Positions 33,116 to 42,482 of a stretch of 56,035 nt of DNA are shown piece after piece (positions within the stretch are counted from its first letter, which is position 1; each line of letters opens with the position of its first letter). Below the pieces are notes generated by a model that had not been told where the DNA came from, did not search any database, and saw only the letters and a list, made by a program, of their open reading frames with translations. This stretch comes from Lachnospiraceae bacterium (GTDB taxonomy: Bacteria; Bacillota; Clostridia; Lachnospirales; Lachnospiraceae). Made by a program: the position numbers and the translations under genes. Where the stretch lies: NCBI GenBank assembly GCA_009774625.1, contig VSOB01000014.1:1-56035 (forward strand), in the 5' to 3' direction.

Positions 33116-35218
33116 TCATCCCGCCCTCCTTCCCTTTACAGAATTTTCTGCCTCGCTCTCCTCTTTCATTTTTCGCTCGAAAGCTTTAACGAAAGCTTTA
33201 ACATCTTTTGTCATCCCACAGTTCTTTTTGCCTCTGCATTGGACGACTTTTCCGTCTCTATATTCCAGTGTAAAATAAGGGACGTCCGGAGCAGTTTCCT
33301 TTCTAATAAACAGAATCATGGTTTCGCCTTTCGCAACTCGCTCTACATAGGTTCCCACACAGTGATGCAGCGTCCGGCCCTCTTCCTTAATCTCAGATCC
33401 GCTCTTGGGAAGAATGATCATCAATCCTCTGGCCTTCATCATCATCGCCGGAATACCCTCGGCGGCATCTAAAGCTTTCTTGATCAACTTCTCTAATTCT
33501 TCTTGACGTTTCCGTTCCTGTTCATCCTTAAACGCCTGATATTCTTTCATTACCCTATCATGGGCCTTTCCAAAATCCGGAGGGAGCAATACATACATAT
33601 CTTTTGTGTCATACTTCAATGTTGCACTCCACGAAATATAGTCCAACCAGTCTTTTGCCAGATTTCTATATCCCTCACGCATCCGTTCCTTTTTGCTGTA
33701 GCTTTCCGGAGAACGCCATGCTGCGTGGCAGGGGACTTCTTTATGCTTTGGCAAGACAGTTCTTTGCTTATCCATATATTTGTTAAACTTCCGTATGCTC
33801 ATATGGGCATTGATAACCCCGATCAGTTCATCATTTCCTCCGAACCGTTCGCAGAAACCACGGATATCTTCTCCCTGCGGAAGAATATTATCGGATTCAC
33901 ACTGTTTCAGTAACCTTAATTCATCAGTGCCCCCGTCAATCTCTCTCAGTATTGAGATATATTTTTTAGATATCCCCAAAATGGTCTCTGGTGTCTTGCC
34001 CTTTAAATCAAGCTGGTATGCATGCCCTTCCACAATTTCACCGGTCAAATTAACAAGGCCGGCCTTTAAAAACATTTCCAGATAGGTGTATCGAGGATAT
34101 GTATTCATAAAGCGCCATACCGGTATTGGATCACAGGCAAGTTTCTTTTGGTATAAGTCCAAAGCGCAATACCGGTAGAAAGTCCCCTTAAACACCTCCG
34201 GCAGGTTCTCTGTATAAACAACAGCACTTGCACAATTTTTATGATTCTGGTCTGGGCACCAACGCGGAAGCCCATGCTGTTTGTATATCCCCCATTCATA
34301 TGAATCAATTTTAATCTCCACGTTATCTTCTTCCAAAAACGCTCTGCAGAGTTCGCCTATGCTAAACGATTCCTTGTAGTTATAATCTCTTTGGATTTCC
34401 TGATGGACATGAAAATATCTTGACACAATCCCAGTCGAAACTTTTTGCATCAGGCACACCCATTTACTGTCTCTCTGATAGGTCGGAAAATATCCTTTGG
34501 GGATGAAAGCTACAGGGCTACCGCAGTTGGGGCAATTCCCCCGCTTTTTATTTCGGGGTTGAACAGATTTAACATTTATTCCGACAGTCCTTTTGCAATA
34601 AGTGCAATATCCTGTGGTCATTTTCTTTTTGCTTGCGGCCTCATACACCAGATACCTTTTATCCCCCATCGCAATCTCATGCACCCATTTTTCAAATCCT
34701 TCCGGCTTTGCTGGTACCATCTCCATTTTCTTATCAATTTTGTCTGTTTCTTTTTTATGCTTAGCCTTCAGCCGCCTGTCGAGAACTTCATCCTGAAATT
34801 TCCAGATTGCATCCCATACATTCGGATCTTCCCCCTCCAAATAGGCTTTCATATAATATTTCGCGCTGATAAAATCTGAATCTGATGCGAATGTGACATC
34901 ATGCCCCTTTTCTTTGGTATTCCACCAATACCACCCCAAAATTGACTTGAAACTTCCAGTTTTCCATTTCACTCTTGCGCTAGATAAGTCCTGCGTGATA
35001 TAATCGCTCCGGGAAATAAATGTCCTAAATGCTGCTCCTGTTTTCTCCTTGATGAGTTCTGACCTCTGGAAGAAATTCAAGAGTAGTATTTTTTCTCCAT
35101 CCACATCCACAATTTTTGTCGTTGCGATATACCTGTCCCCATCTGTTCTTTTCGCTAGGCGAATCATATTTTCGGATGCCTTGGGCTTTTCTATCCTTGA
35201 AAGTGATCTCTTATTCAT
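33116..35218 (-). CDS. PcfJ-like protein
   Basis: A 700-residue protein of the PcfJ family, named after a gene on the conjugative plasmid pCF10. The C-terminal PcfJ domain is evident: EIKEEGRTLHHCVGTYVE, then ILFIRKETAPDVPYFTLEY and GKVVQCRGKKNCGMT. A zinc ribbon lies near residues 205-250 (YCTYCKRTVG ... NCPNCGSPVAFIP). Function is unknown, though PcfJ/PcfK pairs occur in plasmids, integrative elements and phages near replication genes. Here too it lies next to a PcfK gene and the clamp, resolvase and helicase loader. Confidence 0.85.
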   Translation of the reverse strand: MNKRSLSRIEKPKASENMIRLAKRTDGDRYIATTKIVDVDGEKILLLNFFQRSELIKEKTGAAFRTFISRSDYITQDLSSARVKWKTGSFKSILGWYWWNTKEKGHDVTFASDSDFISAKYYMKAYLEGEDPNVWDAIWKFQDEVLDRRLKAKHKKETDKIDKKMEMVPAKPEGFEKWVHEIAMGDKRYLVYEAASKKKMTTGYCTYCKRTVGINVKSVQPRNKKRGNCPNCGSPVAFIPKGYFPTYQRDSKWVCLMQKVSTGIVSRYFHVHQEIQRDYNYKESFSIGELCRAFLEEDNVEIKIDSYEWGIYKQHGLPRWCPDQNHKNCASAVVYTENLPEVFKGTFYRYCALDLYQKKLACDPIPVWRFMNTYPRYTYLEMFLKAGLVNLTGEIVEGHAYQLDLKGKTPETILGISKKYISILREIDGGTDELRLLKQCESDNILPQGEDIRGFCERFGGNDELIGVINAHMSIRKFNKYMDKQRTVLPKHKEVPCHAAWRSPESYSKKERMREGYRNLAKDWLDYISWSATLKYDTKDMYVLLPPDFGKAHDRVMKEYQAFKDEQERKRQEELEKLIKKALDAAEGIPAMMMKARGLMIILPKSGSEIKEEGRTLHHCVGTYVERVAKGETMILFIRKETAPDVPYFTLEYRDGKVVQCRGKKNCGMTKDVKAFVKAFERKMKEESEAENSVKGRRAG

Positions 35219-35229
35219 ATAACCGCCCC

Positions 35230-36342
35230 CTACATGCCCATCATTGAGAACAAATCCATTTGACCGTCCATCTCTTTCGAGTTTTTCTTGAGCTTCGGCG
35301 GCACTTTAGGCTCTTCTGCTTTAGGAGGAACGGAAACCTTTTCTGTCTTCTCCACATTTCCTTTCGCTTTAGTCGCTTTTCGTCCTGTCGCAGATTTCAC
35401 CTTTTTAGCTTTTTCAGTAGCGGTCTTTTTGGCCTTGTCCTCGGCTGCCTTTTTGGCTTTCTTCTCTTCCTCAGCCTTATCGTCCTTATGGTAGTAGTCC
35501 TCGGCCCATTCATATACCACGTCATCACGGACAGCAGCACAATTCCCATGCGCCTGTTGTCTGGCCTGGCGATAGATATAATCAAAACACTTTTGCCAGG
35601 TCTTATGCTCCTGCGCCACATCCTCCGCCATCCCTTCATCCTCTTCACACCGCTTCAGAAGATAGCTGATAATCGGATCCGCAAAAGATTTGTCTTTGGC
35701 CGCCGCTAGCTCCTTTTTCAGTTTTTCCTCGGCCAGCTGCTTTACCGGTCTGATTTCCTGTTTGCTGGTAGTTTCGCTTTCCACCGGTTTGGGAGGCTCC
35801 TGCTCACTTTCAGCATTCTCCCCGGTCACATCAGATGCGCTACCCGGTTCATCCTCCTTCGCTCGCTCCGTCTGCGGAGCCTCGCCAGCTTCCGGATCTT
35901 CCTCCGTCTGTTCCACAACCAAATCGCCTTTCCCATCCGCATCATCTTCCTCCCTGGTATTCATATTCTCCGCCGTATCCCCTGCACCGCTGTTCATCAG
36001 CCACTCATATTCCTTTTCAAGCCTCTCATTCGTCACGTCAAAGAGAGTGTCCCCGGCAGCGTCATAAAAGACTGTTACCTCCGGGCGCTTCAATGTCTTG
36101 TACGTCTCGCCCATCACGACAATATCAGGACTTTTATCCTCGGCATTATATCCGCTTCTCAGATACTCTTTTACAACCTGATCCCAGGTCCATCCATAGG
36201 CATTCTCCGCTGTGTTTTCAGCCGTGAAGTGCTTAACCTCCTTTTTCTCTTTCATGCTATCCCTGACTTTCTGCCATGTTTCCGACTGTAGAGCCTTTTT
36301 GCTCTCTTCCGACAAATTCCTTTCAAATCCTTCAATTCCCAT
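35230..36342 (-). CDS. PcfK-like protein with C-terminal clamp-binding motif
   Basis: A 370-residue protein. The N-terminal part (MGIEGFERNLSEESKKALQ start region, then WDQVVKEYLRSGYNAEDKSPD) is a separate module. The middle is acidic and low complexity. The PcfK domain follows (HKTWQKCFDYIYRQARQQAHG, then VYEWAEDYYHKDD), and the last ten residues contain QMDLF (about 361-365), a near-perfect sliding-clamp binding pentapeptide. The phage has its own clamp gene. ATG 36342 has AAGGAGG. PcfK function is unknown. The motif points to the replisome. Confidence 0.82.
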   Translation of the reverse strand: MGIEGFERNLSEESKKALQSETWQKVRDSMKEKKEVKHFTAENTAENAYGWTWDQVVKEYLRSGYNAEDKSPDIVVMGETYKTLKRPEVTVFYDAAGDTLFDVTNERLEKEYEWLMNSGAGDTAENMNTREEDDADGKGDLVVEQTEEDPEAGEAPQTERAKEDEPGSASDVTGENAESEQEPPKPVESETTSKQEIRPVKQLAEEKLKKELAAAKDKSFADPIISYLLKRCEEDEGMAEDVAQEHKTWQKCFDYIYRQARQQAHGNCAAVRDDVVYEWAEDYYHKDDKAEEEKKAKKAAEDKAKKTATEKAKKVKSATGRKATKAKGNVEKTEKVSVPPKAEEPKVPPKLKKNSKEMDGQMDLFSMMGM

Positions 36343-37168
36343 ACTGCGCCTCCTTTTCCTCAAAATCGAAAAACATATAAAAGTGCTCTTTTTCCACTGT
36401 TTTTTCGGTGGTTACGGTTCCACCCATACTCCCCAGCGAATGAAATATCTTTCGCCACTGCCACACATCCGACTGGAACATTGGCATATACCACATTTCT
36501 TGCCCCTCGTTTTCCCTGGGGAATAATACCGGGCCGGTCAAAGGGTTGGTAATCGTATTCCCTACGCAGATATAACCGGCGCATCCCAGAAGTGAAAGCT
36601 GGATATAGCACATCTGAGCCACCACTCGATCCACGTCCTGCCCCACGAAAAGCACATGGTTCTGAAAATTGTATTTAGATCTTTTCAGGGTATTTGCAGC
36701 CGCTATCAATGTTGCCCCTGCGCCGCAGGCCGGATCACAAATTGATATGTAGCCCTGTTCTTCAATCTGCCTGTCAACGGTCTCCACCGTCATCTGCGAC
36801 ATCATTTTACATATGCTGTATGGGGTGAAAAACTGGCCTTTCCAGTGGTTCCCCAGGTTCAGATTCATATACATTTTTCCGAGGAAGTCCTGTTCCGGTT
36901 CGTTTTCCAGAGCCATGACGATGATATTGAGTATCTCCGCTGTTATCTCCACCGAGCCGAGCCTCTCTATACACTGGGCATATTCCTTTTCCCTCGCCTC
37001 AAAATGCTTCTGCGTCCGATCTGTCACATTGCTCAGGGTACATGCGATTGCGCTTATCAAGTCAGCCCATACCTGCCAAGAGCTTCTGGAATAGCAGAGC
37101 CGATTGAACACATCCAGAAATTCCTTTTCGGTACCCTGTATGATTTCACTCCGCTTTGCTTTAGCCAC
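36332..37168 (-). CDS. N6-adenine methylase-like protein, NPPY motif missing
   Basis: A 278-residue protein with the methylase SAM-binding motif DPACGAG (residues 145-151) preceded by GQFFTPY, as in HsdM-type N6-adenine methylases. Motif IV should be NPPY/F but the corresponding place reads GNTITNPLTG, so catalytic activity is doubtful or non-standard. Such short methylases in phages are often alone, with no restriction subunit, as here. Start GTG 37168 overlaps the helicase loader stop by eight bases. Role may be protection of phage DNA or binding only. Confidence 0.75.
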   Translation of the reverse strand: MAKAKRSEIIQGTEKEFLDVFNRLCYSRSSWQVWADLISAIACTLSNVTDRTQKHFEAREKEYAQCIERLGSVEITAEILNIIVMALENEPEQDFLGKMYMNLNLGNHWKGQFFTPYSICKMMSQMTVETVDRQIEEQGYISICDPACGAGATLIAAANTLKRSKYNFQNHVLFVGQDVDRVVAQMCYIQLSLLGCAGYICVGNTITNPLTGPVLFPRENEGQEMWYMPMFQSDVWQWRKIFHSLGSMGGTVTTEKTVEKEHFYMFFDFEEKEAQYGN

Positions 37169-37802
37169 TTAAAATCCTCCTTCTCGCCTCCTCAAATTTC
37201 CTTGCCCGTTCCTCTATCTGCTCCTGTGTAAGTTCTGCCCTTGGATCCGGCGGTCTCTCTGCGGTCTCAATCCTCGGCACCGGTTTCTCTTCAATGGCCG
37301 GAATATACTGCTCTTGCAGCATCGCCTTCCCCTTTACCACAAACTCCGGCAGCTGGCGGCTATTCTGCAAATTATCGGCCCTGGCTTCATACGCTTCCCT
37401 GAAATTCGCTCTATCAGCTGTCAGATTTTCACTGCAGCACAACCTGGTCCATCCGAGATTTTTCACTATCGTCCTGGTAAGTTCATCCATAGTTTCAAAT
37501 GCTTCCTGTGGACGTTCCCGACCATATCTGGATATCGCCTTCTGCACCACGCCCCACGCTTCGTCAAAGCTCGGCACCGGCTGTCTGCACCGCTCCATGC
37601 ACAGCTTCCGGATCTCTGCTATGTTCGGTGGAAATACATTGGTGCATATATGCTCCATAACGGCATTTTCAGCCACCTCATAGGGAATGTCTTTCAACAT
37701 CATGTACCAGAAATCCATAGAGGCCGTATCTTCCAGTATCTTCGAGGCCGGATAGGCGGCTTTGATTCCAATGGAGATTGTCGCAAACTGCTGTTTATCC
37801 AT
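37161..37802 (-). CDS. Replicative helicase loader-like protein
   Basis: A 213-residue protein whose N-terminal half (QQFATISIGIKAAYPASKIL, FWYMMLKDIPYEVAENAV and FPPNIAEIRKLC) fits the SPP1 gp39-type helicase loader family. The C-terminal third is charged and probably flexible. It would load the host or phage DnaB-type helicase at the phage origin. ATG 37802 overlaps the initiator stop by eight bases (ATGGATAA), so the two replication proteins are made together. Confidence 0.75.
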   Translation of the reverse strand: MDKQQFATISIGIKAAYPASKILEDTASMDFWYMMLKDIPYEVAENAVMEHICTNVFPPNIAEIRKLCMERCRQPVPSFDEAWGVVQKAISRYGRERPQEAFETMDELTRTIVKNLGWTRLCCSENLTADRANFREAYEARADNLQNSRQLPEFVVKGKAMLQEQYIPAIEEKPVPRIETAERPPDPRAELTQEQIEERARKFEEARRRILSG

Positions 37803-38583
37803 TATTCGCCCACTCCCTTGCTCCCGCTGCAAACTGCTCTACTCTGGAAGTGCCGGCCGGCTCCCGGTTCGCTATGGGCCTATACCCCGGCGTCCCTCCC
37901 CGGTCCTGTTCTTTTTGCAGCCATGTTGTTATAAAGCGCGTGACCCCCCGTGCTGTTTTTCTTTTTGCCGGATTAGACATCAACCAGCCTTTCATGTTCC
38001 GCAGGCACTGCATAACATCAACAGCCGGATAAAGTTCCATCCACCCCACCACGTCTCTCTGCGTGACAGGGTATTCCTCCCCGGTATTCAGGGAGAGCGT
38101 AATCACCGGCGGCTCCGCAGCTGCTTTCTGCTCGGAGCATATATCCGTATTGGATTCGGATTTGGATTCCGATTGGATTGGATTACGGACGCATTTGTTG
38201 TCCGATGCTTCCTTTTGCTGTCCTTTGCTGTCATTTGATAGCAAAAGTTCACAATCGCATGTGTACTCCGGATATTTACTTTTCTGGTTACGGATTCTCT
38301 GATGTTCCGCCCAAGTTACCAATTGCAGGTACGGTCTTCCCTGTGCCTTATACACTCGGACCAAGCCTACCGCCGACAACTTATCAAGCGCTTTATCAAT
38401 ATCCTTTTCCGTAACATCCTTTAAGGGAAAGCATGAACCCTTGATTATCTTTGTCCTGCCGTCATATCTCCCAAAATCATCACAGATCACGATCAGCCTA
38501 TAGAACAGAACCTCTTCAAACCAGGATAAGGAATCTATTTCTTCGCTTCTGCAAATGCTCTCTTTCAATATCCTGTTTGGCAT
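37795..38583 (-). CDS. Phage replication initiator / replisome organizer
   Basis: A 262-residue protein with an N-terminal winged-helix-like domain (SLSWFEEVLFYRLIVICDDFGRYDG, then DKALDKLSAVGLVRVY), as in phage replisome organizers. The middle encodes a Ser/Glu/Lys repeat (QSESKSESNTD) because the DNA there is iteron-rich, the arrangement seen when an origin lies inside the initiator gene. The end contains helices (MELYPAVDVMQCLRNMKGWL ... ARGVTRFITTWL) like DnaD/loader-binding domains. It is followed by the helicase loader, so the role is well supported. Confidence 0.8.
   Translation of the reverse strand: MPNRILKESICRSEEIDSLSWFEEVLFYRLIVICDDFGRYDGRTKIIKGSCFPLKDVTEKDIDKALDKLSAVGLVRVYKAQGRPYLQLVTWAEHQRIRNQKSKYPEYTCDCELLLSNDSKGQQKEASDNKCVRNPIQSESKSESNTDICSEQKAAAEPPVITLSLNTGEEYPVTQRDVVGWMELYPAVDVMQCLRNMKGWLMSNPAKRKTARGVTRFITTWLQKEQDRGGTPGYRPIANREPAGTSRVEQFAAGAREWANNG
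38148..38196. repeat. Origin-like iterons inside the initiator gene
   Basis: Plus-strand GGATTC-GGATTT-GGATTC and then GATTGGATTGGATTAC form a run of GGATT units about six bases apart, followed by GGACGCA and CTGTC-rich sequence. A block GGATTGGATTACGGACGCA (19 bases) recurs at 46660-46678. Iterons within the initiator gene are typical of lambda-like and Gram-positive phage origins. Origin function is inferred. Confidence 0.6.
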
Positions 38584-38633
38584 CCCACCACTCCTTTCAT
38601 TCCCGGAGAGCGTTTCCGCCCTCCGGCATATTT

Positions 38634-41600
38634 CTAATAAATAACCTTGCTGCCCCTCTCGGTCTTTACGACATCCAAATTCTGGGGGAACCTGGCTTTC
38701 ATAGTAGGATCATGCGTGATTGCCATGATTTTAATGTTTCTGTACCGGCCCTGGATGGTTTCCAGTGCGTCACAGTATGCCTGAATTCCGTCCCCGTCCA
38801 AAAACGGCGGTTCGTCGATAAAGAGCATCCCCAGTTGGATCCCGGCAGATGATGACTTGATCTCCGCAAGGGCAAGAATAACCGAGAGGGAGGATTTTAC
38901 CTTTTCGCCTCCTGACTTCGACAGATATGGCAGTACAGATTTCCCATATTCTTCAATGAAAATATCCAGAGAAACCTTTTCCTTTCCGTTTTTCAGCACC
39001 CTCTCCAGCCGAAATTCCACGCCCATTTTCCCGCCGGTCATCTGCCCCAAAATGGAGTTGGATGTAGCCGTGAGCTGCGGGATAATGGAGCGGATAATCT
39101 GATGGGGAACACCGCTCTGACTAAATGCAACTTTCAGAGCGTCATAATCTGCCGTTTCTTTTGCGTATTCCGTCTGCTTTTCTTGCAAATCCACAATCTC
39201 TTTTTTCAGTTTGGAAATCTGATCTGATTTCTGCTGCAGAGCGCCGATCTTCATCTGCTTTTCCCGTACCAGGGCATTGATGGAATCCACTTCCACATTC
39301 ATGCCGGCAACAATGCCAGCAAGTTCCTCTATGCTGCTCATGACTTGCGCCTCTTTGTCTGCCTCAGCCTGTTTTTCACTGATTTCCGCCTCGATCTCTG
39401 CCATTTCTGCCGCCAGTTCAAGCACCCGGCCCATTGCTGTCGTCTTCCTTTCCTCTGCCACCGGAAGCTGCTTTTCCTTTTCAATCCATGGCCCGAGCGC
39501 CGCGATCGCGCTCAGTGCCTGTGCATGTTCCTCCGATACCTTGGCGTACCGGTCGCGCTCTTGCTCGGCCTCTGTGCCCTTTAATTTGGCCTCCGCAAGC
39601 CTTTTTTCTGCCCCGAGTATATTTGACTGCAAATGCTGTATATCAGCTTCCAGCAGGGCAATCTTGCCTTCCCGCTGGTTGATGGCTTCAAGCTTTGCCA
39701 TGTAGGGCTTCAACTCGGCTATCCTCTTCGATACTGCCGCCACTCTCCCGGCATCAAAGGGCAATCTGGCCAGCTGCTCTTCTAACTCGGCAATCCGCTG
39801 ATCGAGGGGCGCCGTCTGCTCCCCATAGGCTCTCTCCAATTCCGCATAGCGTCCGGGATAATCTTCAAGGGCCTGTTTTGCCGAAATCGCATCTGCCAGA
39901 AATCCGCATTTAGCCTGGGATATATCCACGCACTCCACATTGGAGAGCAGCTCTGCTTTCTTTTTCAGTCCGGCCTCTTCAAGCTGCAGACGCTTTACAT
40001 CCGAATCATGCCGTGTGGTGATCTGCTGTAAATCGTACCTTGCCTGTGTCAGCTGCTTCTCCACCGCCCGGTATGCCCTTTCCTGCTCATACGCTTCATC
40101 CAGCAATTTCTTCTGCCGTTCATACTCTGCGGCGTTTTCTTTGATGACTGCATCCTGATCCGAGGGCTGGGCCCACGACAGCTCATTTTCTTTTTGCTCT
40201 ATCCTTGCTTTGAAAGCATCAATAGCCTCCTGCTCGGATGCGGCCTGCCTTGCAAAACCTTCCGCCTCCCGTTTCTTTGCAGAATACAGCGCGGATTCCC
40301 TGGCCAGGTTCCTTTCGCGCTCCATGAGGGCGCTATACTCCGCGACCTTCCCCTCAATCTCCTGCCGGCTGTCAAGAATAACCGAGCAGCTATCTATAAT
40401 CGCCTGCTGAGTGGCTCTATTTTGGCCTGTAGCAGCCTTTTTACTCTGCAAAGTAGTAATAGATGCCAACAGCTTTGTCCGCCTTTCTGCGGCTTCCTGC
40501 TGATTTGTCAGGAGAAGCTTATTTTTATCCCGCTCTGCAATCTTTTCCTGCAACCTGCTTTCGTATCCTTCCAGTTCCGTCCGGCAGTTCTCCAGTTCTT
40601 CCTCCGGATTTCCAAAGCTGGATATCGTACTCCTGTGGATCTCGACCTCCTGCTTCAGTTCACGGTTCTTCGCCCCATATACCTTTGCCTTATCCTGGGC
40701 GATTCTCTCCATGATCTGATAGACACCCAGGCCGAGAAGTGTTCCGAGGACTTCCACCCTTTCCTCCGGCTTGGCCTGCAGGAAGAGCCCATACTGATCC
40801 TGCATGATCAGCGCGCAGGACTTGAATGTGAAGCTATCCATGCCGATGATATTCAAGATCTCCTGTTGGGTATCGTTCGCCCTTTCCTTTGAGCAGTCTT
40901 TCCATTCCCCTTCCATGAAACACGCAATGTTCAGCGTTACCTTCCCGGAGCGGGCCCTGGTCCTTGTCACCCGGTATTTCTTTTCCCCAATACGGAATGT
41001 AAACATAATGGCGCCGGACCGGACCGATTCATCATTCCGCAGCCACGGAGATCTCCCGGTATCGTCCTTGATGATGCCCTCTCTCGGCTGCTCATAAAGG
41101 CAGTCAATTATGGCGTCCATGAACAGGCTGCTCTTCCCGGCCCCGTTCTGCCCATTGATGGTGCAGAATGTGATATCCTCAAAATTAAAGGTTTCATCCT
41201 CATAGTTGCGGTAATTCTTGACCGAAATTTCCACCGGTTCAAATATCCCAGTATTGACCGCCGTCGGCATATTTGCCTCTGCCTCTGCGATAATGGGCCT
41301 TGCTTTCAGCACCAACTCCTGCACCTTTTCCGGCTCCATCTGCTTCTCTTCAAGATATTTGATAAGATTGGCTTCCGGATCCGTGGCTCTGGCCAGCTCT
41401 GTCCGGTTTGCAAATTCATCTATTTTATCCGGGAGGATCTCCCATACCATGAAAGCCCCGTCTTCAAGCAGCGTCCTCTCGATCAGCGCCTTATTCAGCG
41501 CTTTGCTGTTCTCCGCGGAGCAGCTATAATGGATCCGGACAATCTTATCTTTCACGGCCCCGTTGTGCCGCCAGTAATTGTATGCCACATCATCCATGTC

Positions 41601-42482
41601 TCCGAGATTGATCGCTGTGATATCCGTGTCAGTAAAATTGAAAGTGATGAATTCTCTGATCGGTGTCTTGAAAAACCGGCTGTCCCATCCCCCAAACGGC
41701 ATATCCGTGTGGATCCAGAATCCCCGCTCCTGTCCTTCGTCATTGAAATTCATGGCATTTATGGCGCCGGAGTAAAACCAATACTGGTTCATCAGGTTCT
41801 GCGGTCTGTGGATATGTCCCAGGGCTACCAGATCATACCCTGCCGCCAGCAGAGCTTCCTGAGGGATGATCGGCTCAAACTGCGTCAGCATCATCGTCTG
41901 CCCGCTTTCCGTATTGCACCCAGGAACGGTATAATGCGCCATAAGGATTTTTTTCTTACCAGGTCTGCACTGGGCCCGCATTCCGGTAACGATATTGGAG
42001 AGTTCCTGCGTGAACACCTCATTTTCTTCCTCGCTGGAGAGGCCGGGGAACTTTGCCCGGTAAACTCCCCTGTCAAATCCTGGGAGGACCGCTATGTCAG
42101 CATCCTCAAATGTAAGAACCTCCGGCATGGCGACAATATGGACATTCGGAACGCCCTTGAACATTTCAGAGAGGACGTTAAACTGTGCAGCTCCGTCATG
42201 ATTCGGGGTACCGCGCATGATCACCACTTCCTTAGAAGCTGCCGCCAGCTCCTTGATATAGTGAGTTGCCATGACAATCTCTTCGCAGCACCTGTCGGAC
42301 CAGAGCCGGCCAACGTGGAACACATCACCGGAAACCAGAGAAAAATCCGGATGCTCCTCCTTTGTCACTCTTATCAGTTCATCCATGCAGCGTTTCGTAT
42401 CCTCTGTGCGGAGATTTACCCCATCCCTGACCGGGCTTCGGAACGTCCCGAAATGCCAGTCTGCCGTATGTAATATTTTCAT
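38634..42482 (-). CDS. Single-chain SbcD-SbcC (Mre11-Rad50) fusion nuclease
   Basis: A 1282-residue protein that joins both halves of the SbcCD complex. Residues 1-300 form the Mre11/SbcD phosphoesterase (ILHTADWHFG with Asp8 and His10, SGDVFH with Asp53, GTPNHDG with His95, GHIHRP). From about 418 on it is Rad50/SbcC-like: Walker A GQNGAGKSS (444-452), long coiled coils, ABC signature SKSGGEK and Walker B LFIDEPP near the end. The hook region has C-x7-C (residues 851 and 859), not the usual CxxC. It would trim DNA ends and open hairpins in phage recombination. Confidence 0.92.
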   Translation of the reverse strand: MKILHTADWHFGTFRSPVRDGVNLRTEDTKRCMDELIRVTKEEHPDFSLVSGDVFHVGRLWSDRCCEEIVMATHYIKELAAASKEVVIMRGTPNHDGAAQFNVLSEMFKGVPNVHIVAMPEVLTFEDADIAVLPGFDRGVYRAKFPGLSSEEENEVFTQELSNIVTGMRAQCRPGKKKILMAHYTVPGCNTESGQTMMLTQFEPIIPQEALLAAGYDLVALGHIHRPQNLMNQYWFYSGAINAMNFNDEGQERGFWIHTDMPFGGWDSRFFKTPIREFITFNFTDTDITAINLGDMDDVAYNYWRHNGAVKDKIVRIHYSCSAENSKALNKALIERTLLEDGAFMVWEILPDKIDEFANRTELARATDPEANLIKYLEEKQMEPEKVQELVLKARPIIAEAEANMPTAVNTGIFEPVEISVKNYRNYEDETFNFEDITFCTINGQNGAGKSSLFMDAIIDCLYEQPREGIIKDDTGRSPWLRNDESVRSGAIMFTFRIGEKKYRVTRTRARSGKVTLNIACFMEGEWKDCSKERANDTQQEILNIIGMDSFTFKSCALIMQDQYGLFLQAKPEERVEVLGTLLGLGVYQIMERIAQDKAKVYGAKNRELKQEVEIHRSTISSFGNPEEELENCRTELEGYESRLQEKIAERDKNKLLLTNQQEAAERRTKLLASITTLQSKKAATGQNRATQQAIIDSCSVILDSRQEIEGKVAEYSALMERERNLARESALYSAKKREAEGFARQAASEQEAIDAFKARIEQKENELSWAQPSDQDAVIKENAAEYERQKKLLDEAYEQERAYRAVEKQLTQARYDLQQITTRHDSDVKRLQLEEAGLKKKAELLSNVECVDISQAKCGFLADAISAKQALEDYPGRYAELERAYGEQTAPLDQRIAELEEQLARLPFDAGRVAAVSKRIAELKPYMAKLEAINQREGKIALLEADIQHLQSNILGAEKRLAEAKLKGTEAEQERDRYAKVSEEHAQALSAIAALGPWIEKEKQLPVAEERKTTAMGRVLELAAEMAEIEAEISEKQAEADKEAQVMSSIEELAGIVAGMNVEVDSINALVREKQMKIGALQQKSDQISKLKKEIVDLQEKQTEYAKETADYDALKVAFSQSGVPHQIIRSIIPQLTATSNSILGQMTGGKMGVEFRLERVLKNGKEKVSLDIFIEEYGKSVLPYLSKSGGEKVKSSLSVILALAEIKSSSAGIQLGMLFIDEPPFLDGDGIQAYCDALETIQGRYRNIKIMAITHDPTMKARFPQNLDVVKTERGSKVIY

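Noticed and set aside
38634..42482. Sequencing error fusing sbcD and sbcC
   Set aside because: The joined frame is continuous across several hundred residues with a natural linker, and no start codon with ribosome site occurs at the junction near residue 415.
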